In this document: piece after piece, positions 59,463-64,000 of the stretch
How positions within the stretch are numbered: the stretch's first letter is position 1
How the letters are laid out: each line of letters starts with the position of its first letter
Assembly: GCF_029537735.1 (NCBI RefSeq)
Contig: NZ_JARPUQ010000003.1
Coordinates: 245,015-309,014, forward strand
Direction: 5' to 3'
Origin: Robiginitalea aestuariiviva
GTDB lineage: Bacteria; Bacteroidota; Bacteroidia; Flavobacteriales; Flavobacteriaceae
DNA: 64,000 nucleotides
Notes under the pieces: generated by a model
The model's input: the letters and a program-made list of their open reading frames with translations, nothing else
Database searches by the model: none
Told to the model about the DNA's origin: nothing
Position numbers and translations under genes: made by a program

Positions 59463-60731
59463 ATGACATTCGAACAACTGGAACTGATGGCGCCCATTCA
59501 GAAGGCGCTGCAACACGAAAATTACACCCACCCCACGCCCATACAGGCCAAGGCCATCCCGAAAGTGCTGGAAGGCCACGATTTGCTGGCCAGTGCCCAG
59601 ACGGGTACGGGGAAAACGGCTGCCTTTGCGCTCCCCATTATCCAAAAGCTGGCGGGCGACCGCCCCATTAAAAAAGGCTTCCGCCCGGTGCGGGGCCTGA
59701 TCCTGACCCCCACCCGCGAGCTGGCCCTGCAGATTAATGACAGCCTGAAGGCCTACGGCCGCTTCACCAACCTGCGCAGCGCGGTCATTTACGGAGGGGT
59801 AAAACAAAACCGGCAGGTAGATGCCCTCCGCCATGGCGTAGACATCCTGGTGGCCACCCCCGGGCGGCTGCTGGACCTGATGGGGCAGGGCCTGGTGCGC
59901 CTGGAGCGCATTGAATACTTTGTGCTGGACGAGGCAGACCGCATGCTGGACATGGGCTTTATCCACGACATCCGCAGGGTAATTGCCACCCTGCCCAAAG
60001 AGCGGCAATCCCTTTTCTTTTCGGCTACCCTGCCGGACAGCATTGTGGAACTCTCCCGCACCATCCTGACCCGCCCGGTTAAGGTGGCGGTAGACCCGGT
60101 TTCCTCTACGGCCGACACCATTCAGCAGTACGTATACCGCACCAACAAGGACAAGAAGAACGACCTGCTGCTGCACTTGCTGGAAGACCCGGACCTGGAC
60201 CAGGTGCTGCTGTTTTCCCGCACCAAGCACGGGGCAGACCGCATTGCCCGCAAGCTCAACAAGCAGAAAATCCGCGCAGCGGCCATCCATGGAGACAAAT
60301 CCCAGAACCAGCGGCAAAATGCCCTGCAGGAATTCAAGAACGGGAAGGTGCGTGTGCTGGTGGCCACGGACATCGCTTCCCGCGGCATCGACATTGACCA
60401 GCTGAAATACGTGGTGAACTTCGACATCCCCAACGAGGCCGAAACCTATGTGCACCGCATTGGCCGCTCCGGCCGGGCCGGGGAGGAGGGCGTTTCCATT
60501 TCCCTGTGCGAACCGGAGGAAAACGCCTATGTAAAGGATATTGAAAAGCTGATTTCCCGCAAAATCCAGGAGGTGCAGGACCACCCGTACCCCCAGACTG
60601 ACCGGCCCATGAATGCGGCCGAACGCAAGGAATTTGAGAAGGAGAAGAACCGCCGCAAACAGGAGTTCTTTGCCCGTCGCAAACAACAGCGCCAGGGCGG
60701 AGGCCGCCCCGGGCAGCGCCGCGGGCGTTAG
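59463..60731 (+). CDS. DEAD-box RNA helicase, RhlE type
   Basis: A 422-residue helicase with all main motifs: Q motif ([13 protein letters not shown]), motif [12 protein letters not shown], Ia [15 protein letters not shown] (VLDEADRML), [45 protein letters not shown] basic C-terminal tail ([16 protein letters not shown]) follows. RNA remodelling in ribosome assembly or mRNA decay. Single gene with its own terminator. Confidence 0.94.
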   Translation: MTFEQLELMAPIQKALQHENYTHPTPIQAKAIPKVLEGHDLLASAQTGTGKTAAFALPIIQKLAGDRPIKKGFRPVRGLILTPTRELALQINDSLKAYGRFTNLRSAVIYGGVKQNRQVDALRHGVDILVATPGRLLDLMGQGLVRLERIEYFVLDEADRMLDMGFIHDIRRVIATLPKERQSLFFSATLPDSIVELSRTILTRPVKVAVDPVSSTADTIQQYVYRTNKDKKNDLLLHLLEDPDLDQVLLFSRTKHGADRIARKLNKQKIRAAAIHGDKSQNQRQNALQEFKNGKVRVLVATDIASRGIDIDQLKYVVNFDIPNEAETYVHRIGRSGRAGEEGVSISLCEPEENAYVKDIEKLISRKIQEVQDHPYPQTDRPMNAAERKEFEKEKNRRKQEFFARRKQQRQGGGRPGQRRGR

Positions 60732-60755
60732 GCTTGCATTAAAACACAAAACCAG

Positions 60756-60784
60756 GCCGGGGCATTGCAGCTCCGGCTTTTTTT
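60756..60784 (+). terminator. Intrinsic terminator after the helicase gene
   Basis: GCCGGGG (60756-60762) pairs with CTCCGGC (60771-60777, one G-T pair) across an 8-nt loop, followed by seven T. Confidence 0.82.
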
Positions 60785-60947
60785 ATGCTGCAGGGGCAAT
60801 AAAAGGGGCCTGGGCAGGGCTTTGGAGCAGATTCTTGAAAATTGAATTGGCGAAGTCCTGCAAGTGGGGGTATATTTAAGGCTTTGAAACGGGCAAGGCC
60901 TTGGAGGTGAACCCCTCCGCCCGCCCACAGAACTGACCAACCCCCAT

Positions 60948-62033
60948 ATGAGTACCCAGAAGATTCACAGCGTCATTACCGGCACCGGTAAGTATATCCC
61001 CAAGCGGAAGATTACCAATGCGGATTTCCAGGACACGGAATTCTACACGGCCGATGCCCGCAAACTGGATAAACCCGGAGCCGAGATTACCCAAAAATTT
61101 GAAGAGATCACCACCATTGCGGAACGCCGCTATGTGGAAGACCAGTGGGTGACCTCGGACATTGCCACCTTTGCGGCCCGCGAGGCCCTGGAGGATGCCG
61201 GGGCAGACCCGGAAACCCTGGACTACATTATTGTGGCCCACAATTTCGGGGATGTGCAACCGGGCAGCACCCGCCTGGATATTGTACCCAGCCTGGCGGC
61301 CCGGGTAAAACACCAGCTGGGGATTGCAAACCCCGCCACGGTAGCCTACGACGTGATCTTTGGTTGCCCGGGCTGGCTGCAGGGCGTGATACAGGCCGAC
61401 TACTATATCCGTTCCGGCGATGCGCAAAAGGTACTGGTGATCGGGGCGGAGACCCTCTCGCGCGTGTACGACCCCCACGACCGGGACGGCATGCTCTATG
61501 CAGACGGGGCCGGGGCAACCCTGCTGGAAGCCCGGGAAACGGAGGCCCCTGTGGGGATCCTGGCGCACCAGAGCCGTTCGGATACCCTGGTGCATTCCGG
61601 GATGCTCTTTATGGGCCACACCTTTAAGCCGGGGGAGGAGCACAAAGACGATCTCTACCTGAAAATGTACGGGCGCAAGCTCTACCAGTACGCCCTGGAA
61701 AACGTACCCCAGGCCATCAAGGCCTGCCTGGACAAAACGGGTATCCCGCTTTCGGACATCAAAAAGGTGCTGATCCACCAGGCCAACGGCAAGATGGACG
61801 AGGCCATCCTGGTGCGCCTGTACCAGCTCTATGGCATGGAACCGGATTCCGAGGAGGTCATGCCCATGACCATCACCTGGCTGGGGAATTCCTCCGTGGC
61901 TACCCTGCCCACCCTGTACGACATCCTGATGCGGGGCGAAATGGAGGGCCATAACCTGCAGGCTGGGGATACCATCATTTTTGCTTCCGTAGGCGCGGGC
62001 ATGCACATCAATGCCGCCATTTACCGCCTGTAA
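60948..62033 (+). CDS. KAS III-like beta-ketoacyl-ACP synthase
   Basis: A 361-residue thiolase-fold enzyme of the FabH family. C140 in FGCPGWLQG, H at about 277 in VLIHQANGKM, N at about 312 in GNSSVAT, and ADGAGATLLEA in the middle: a complete Cys-His-Asn triad. It is longer than housekeeping FabH (about 320) and the cysteine is embedded in FGCPGWLQG rather than the usual AACAGF context. This fits the specialised FabH-like group common in Bacteroidota. Initiation of fatty acid or flexirubin-type synthesis is possible; no other fatty-acid genes are near. Confidence 0.88.
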   Translation: MSTQKIHSVITGTGKYIPKRKITNADFQDTEFYTADARKLDKPGAEITQKFEEITTIAERRYVEDQWVTSDIATFAAREALEDAGADPETLDYIIVAHNFGDVQPGSTRLDIVPSLAARVKHQLGIANPATVAYDVIFGCPGWLQGVIQADYYIRSGDAQKVLVIGAETLSRVYDPHDRDGMLYADGAGATLLEARETEAPVGILAHQSRSDTLVHSGMLFMGHTFKPGEEHKDDLYLKMYGRKLYQYALENVPQAIKACLDKTGIPLSDIKKVLIHQANGKMDEAILVRLYQLYGMEPDSEEVMPMTITWLGNSSVATLPTLYDILMRGEMEGHNLQAGDTIIFASVGAGMHINAAIYRL

Positions 62034-62158
62034 GACGGGGAGGTTTGTCCCTTAGTTTTGGAGCGTGAAGCCCCCTGTCCATATGGGGTAAAACCCCTGT
62101 GGTACGCTGGGTAAAACCCTTGATTTTCCGTACCTTTAAGGGAATAAACCTCCTGGCC

Positions 62159-62884
62159 ATGACCGCTTCAAACCCGGGCTCCGAACTTAACCTGGAAGCC
62201 TACCGCAAAAAACATTACATCCACCGCAGCAATTGGCTTCGCGCCGCCGTACTGGGCGCCAACGACGGCATCCTGTCTACCGCCTCCCTGGCCATTGGGG
62301 TGGCGGCCGCAAGCGATACCCGTACCCCGGTAATCCTGGCCACCCTGGCCGGGCTGGTAGCCGGGGCCCTCTCCATGGCTGCCGGGGAATATGTTTCGGT
62401 CAGTTCGCAGACGGACCTGGAAGAGGCGGACATTGAACGCGAAAAAGAAGAGCTGCGCACCATGCCGGAGATGGAGCTGGAATTCCTGGCGGAAATCTAC
62501 CGCAAACGGGGCCTGAAACACGAAACCGCCGAGCTGGTGGCCCGGGAACTCACCGAGCACGATGCCCTGGGGGCCCACATCCGGGACGAACTCGGGATTA
62601 CTGAACAAACCCAGGCCCGGCCCATACAGGCCGCCCTGGCTTCCGGCTCTGCCTTTTCCCTGGGCGGGCTGCTGCCGCTGCTGGTGGTGCTGCTGGCGCC
62701 CATCTCCTTTATGGAATACACCCTGTACGGCTTTGCTACAGGCTTTCTGATCCTGCTGGGTGCCCTTTCGGCCAGGGCAGGCGGGGCCCCGGTGGGTAAG
62801 GCCATCTGGCGCATCACCTTCTGGGGGACCATTGCCATGGGGCTTACCGCGGCGGTGGGGTACCTCTTTGGGGTGGCGGTTTAG
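62159..62884 (+). CDS. VIT1/CCC1 family iron/manganese transporter
   Basis: A 241-residue membrane protein from ATG 62159. Family signature LRAAVLGANDGILSTASLAIG in the first TM region, then AGALSMAAGEYVSVSSQTD, a cytosolic acidic metal-binding helix region (EEADIEREKEELRTMPEMEL) and two C-terminal TM helices before a last one. Likely exports or sequesters Fe(II)/Mn(II). Upstream in-frame codons from 62099 are not part of the family. Confidence 0.9.
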   Translation: MTASNPGSELNLEAYRKKHYIHRSNWLRAAVLGANDGILSTASLAIGVAAASDTRTPVILATLAGLVAGALSMAAGEYVSVSSQTDLEEADIEREKEELRTMPEMELEFLAEIYRKRGLKHETAELVARELTEHDALGAHIRDELGITEQTQARPIQAALASGSAFSLGGLLPLLVVLLAPISFMEYTLYGFATGFLILLGALSARAGGAPVGKAIWRITFWGTIAMGLTAAVGYLFGVAV

Positions 62885-62954
62885 GGCTGTTGGTACCTTC
62901 CCAAATCCCGCTGGGAACCACATAAGATTTTTATAACGAATGCGTTTAACCGAT

Positions 62955-63560
62955 ATGAGATATCTGATTCCCCTTTTTTGCCTTTTCGGTTTAGGTATGC
63001 AGGCCCAGGATGCCGGGCCGCTGGTCATCGAGTTCCCGGAACTCCGCCTGGAGTTTGAAGCCGTAGAGGTTTGGGACGAAGAAGGCCTGCTGCAGGGCGT
63101 ACAAGCCGACACCGCCCGCGTATACCTGGCCCTGGGCGAATCCCTGGAAAATACCCGGGTGCAGTTTACCCAGAAAACCCCGGGCAGCATGACCGTGCGC
63201 CAGCGCTTTGAAAACAGCCTGACCGTAATGGAGGAAGGCCCCCACTGCGACCTGACGGCGTGGACCCACTACAACAGCAGCTGGGAGCGCCTGCCCTTCC
63301 GCGGGCGGTCGTTTATCCTGGCGGGCTACACCCCGGAAGACCGGGAGCGCTTCCCGAAAGTGACACAGGAAGAAGTGGTGGAAGCCGTGCGCCGGCAGTG
63401 CGGCGATCACTGGGCGGAACTGGCCGGCAGCGCCCCAAGCCCTCTGGAATACCCGGTGGGCGTAGGGATGAGCCGGATCTTCCTCTGGATTGAATACTAC
63501 CCGGCCGGGGGCGAACGCCAAACCTACTACGTGGTGCTGGAACTGCCCATGGGCTGCTAA
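62955..63560 (+). CDS. Secreted hypothetical protein
   Basis: A 201-residue protein from ATG 62955 (MRYLIPLFCLFGLGMQAQ is a signal peptide); an ATG at 62940 adds MRLTD. Beta-rich mature part (LVIEFPELRLEFEAVEVWDE, GVQADTARVYLALG), then MEEGPHCDLTAWTHYNSSWERL and a C-terminal IFLWIEYYPAGGERQTYYVVL. Two cysteines in the mature protein besides the last residue could form a disulfide. No family recognised. Its stop overlaps the end of the convergent membrane gene by 4 bases. Confidence 0.75.
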   Translation: MRYLIPLFCLFGLGMQAQDAGPLVIEFPELRLEFEAVEVWDEEGLLQGVQADTARVYLALGESLENTRVQFTQKTPGSMTVRQRFENSLTVMEEGPHCDLTAWTHYNSSWERLPFRGRSFILAGYTPEDRERFPKVTQEEVVEAVRRQCGDHWAELAGSAPSPLEYPVGVGMSRIFLWIEYYPAGGERQTYYVVLELPMGC

Positions 63561-64000
63561 ATCCGGATAAAAATTTCGCGCCGGTACAGCCAGTAACAGA
63601 TACCCCAGAGCCCGGCCCATACGCACAGGGCGGTAAAGATGGCTGCCGCAGGCTCCCCGGCCCACCCCATCAGGGCATAGGTAAAGGGATGCAGGATGTT
63701 TTCCAGGAAACCCCCGCCGCCCAGGTGGGCAAAGAGATAGATAAATAGGGGGTTCATCCCGACTACGGCAAAAAACCACACGGCACGGCTTCGTCCCTTT
63801 ACGTCTATCCACCAGAAACAGGCCGCCAGGGTAAGCAGGGTCCACCCGCCGCTGGCCAGCACAAAGGTGCTGGTGGCAATGCGTTTGATGATGGGGGTTA
63901 GCGGGTCCAGGGCATACCCGGCCACCAGCAACCCCAAACCGAACCCCAGCAGGTATTTGAGCTTTTCTCCCGCCGGGCGGCTACCCAGCAGCAATTGCCC
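63557..64000 (-). CDS. DUF5009/NagX-like membrane acyltransferase, C-terminal part (cut by window edge)
   Basis: About 147 C-terminal residues of a multi-TM protein that continues beyond the right edge. Visible are LKYLLGFGLGLLVAGYALDP, IIKRIATSTFVLASGGWTLL, DVKGRSRAVWFFAVVGMNPL and four to five hydrophobic segments. This pattern is shared by heparan-alpha-glucosaminide N-acetyltransferase-like (DUF5009/NagX) proteins of Bacteroidota, involved in transmembrane acetylation of amino sugars. Substrate unknown. Confidence 0.82.
   Translation of the reverse strand, partial: GQLLLGSRPAGEKLKYLLGFGLGLLVAGYALDPLTPIIKRIATSTFVLASGGWTLLTLAACFWWIDVKGRSRAVWFFAVVGMNPLFIYLFAHLGGGGFLENILHPFTYALMGWAGEPAAAIFTALCVWAGLWGICYWLYRREIFIRI

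Noticed and set aside
1-64000. CRISPR arrays, tRNA or rRNA genes and insertion-sequence transposases
   Set aside because: Looked for repeated spacer-type patterns, tRNA cloverleaf/TPsiC boxes and transposase motifs; none was convincing by eye. A tRNAscan/ISfinder run would be decisive.

Overview
The window looks like a chromosomal segment from a marine, relatively GC-rich member of the Flavobacteriia (Bacteroidota). The gene families support this (2TM-domain proteins, DUF2141, head-GIN/DUF2807, DUF3347, HYC_CC_PP, Reg_prop propellers, LETM1-related protein, DUF4870/PadR/PspC cluster). So do the promoter-like TAnnTTTG boxes in place of sigma70 -10 boxes and the weak Shine-Dalgarno sequences. 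A Robiginitalea-like genus is my inference from the families and the high GC; it was not searched.

Layout. (1) 1-5.6 kb: the edge of a response regulator, then a four-gene cluster for trans-4-hydroxyproline catabolism (DapA-like deaminase, semialdehyde dehydrogenase, DUF885 peptidase, two-cysteine 4-hydroxyproline epimerase). The D-hydroxyproline dehydrogenase is not present. (2) 5.7-16.7 kb: a long one-strand copper/silver-type efflux operon: HYC_CC_PP protein, RND pump, TolC channel, DUF3347 lipoprotein, P1B-ATPase, PepSY protein, and adaptor with metal-binding and DUF3347 ends. (3) 16.7-32 kb: sulfatase, thioredoxin reductase, a PLP enzyme/dipeptide epimerase pair, a DUF4870/NTF2/PadR/PspC/head-GIN cluster on the minus strand, assorted conserved proteins, NudK-type Nudix hydrolase and a PBP4-type carboxypeptidase. 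(4) 32-33.5 kb: oxyR with both redox cysteines, facing what remains of its classical target dps: a C-terminal fragment behind an operator-like intergenic region. (5) 34-39.5 kb: small genes, then a LytS-type kinase carrying a C-terminal 2TM domain, three free-standing 2TM proteins and a LytTR regulator. (6) 39.5-49.8 kb: LETM1-related protein, Cu-Zn SOD, hydrolase-OsmC fusion with two DUF2490 paralogues, S9 peptidase and a large VPS10/BNR-propeller protein.

(7) 49.8-54 kb is the most unusual part. A hairpin-dense, apparently non-coding stretch of about 500 bases is followed by an AT-rich block of three compact cassettes, all on the plus strand: DUF4145 protein, DUF4041/GIY-YIG protein, TPR protein. 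They are separated by long imperfect palindromes of about 135 nt that end in CGAGACCGTTGTA. The bases that open each cassette are the reverse complement of the bases that close it. In an integron this is the signature of attC-bounded cassettes, although the core triplets do not fit the classical GTTRRRY consensus and no integrase is present in the window. I regard it as a candidate integron-like (CALIN-like) array in a flavobacterium.

(8) 54-64 kb: two hypothetical proteins, a Reg_prop lipoprotein, an FGE-fold lipoprotein lacking the catalytic cysteines, two membrane proteins, a lysine-rich secreted protein, RhlE-type helicase, KAS III-like enzyme, VIT1/CCC1 transporter, a secreted hypothetical protein and the end of a DUF5009/NagX-like membrane acyltransferase cut by the window edge.
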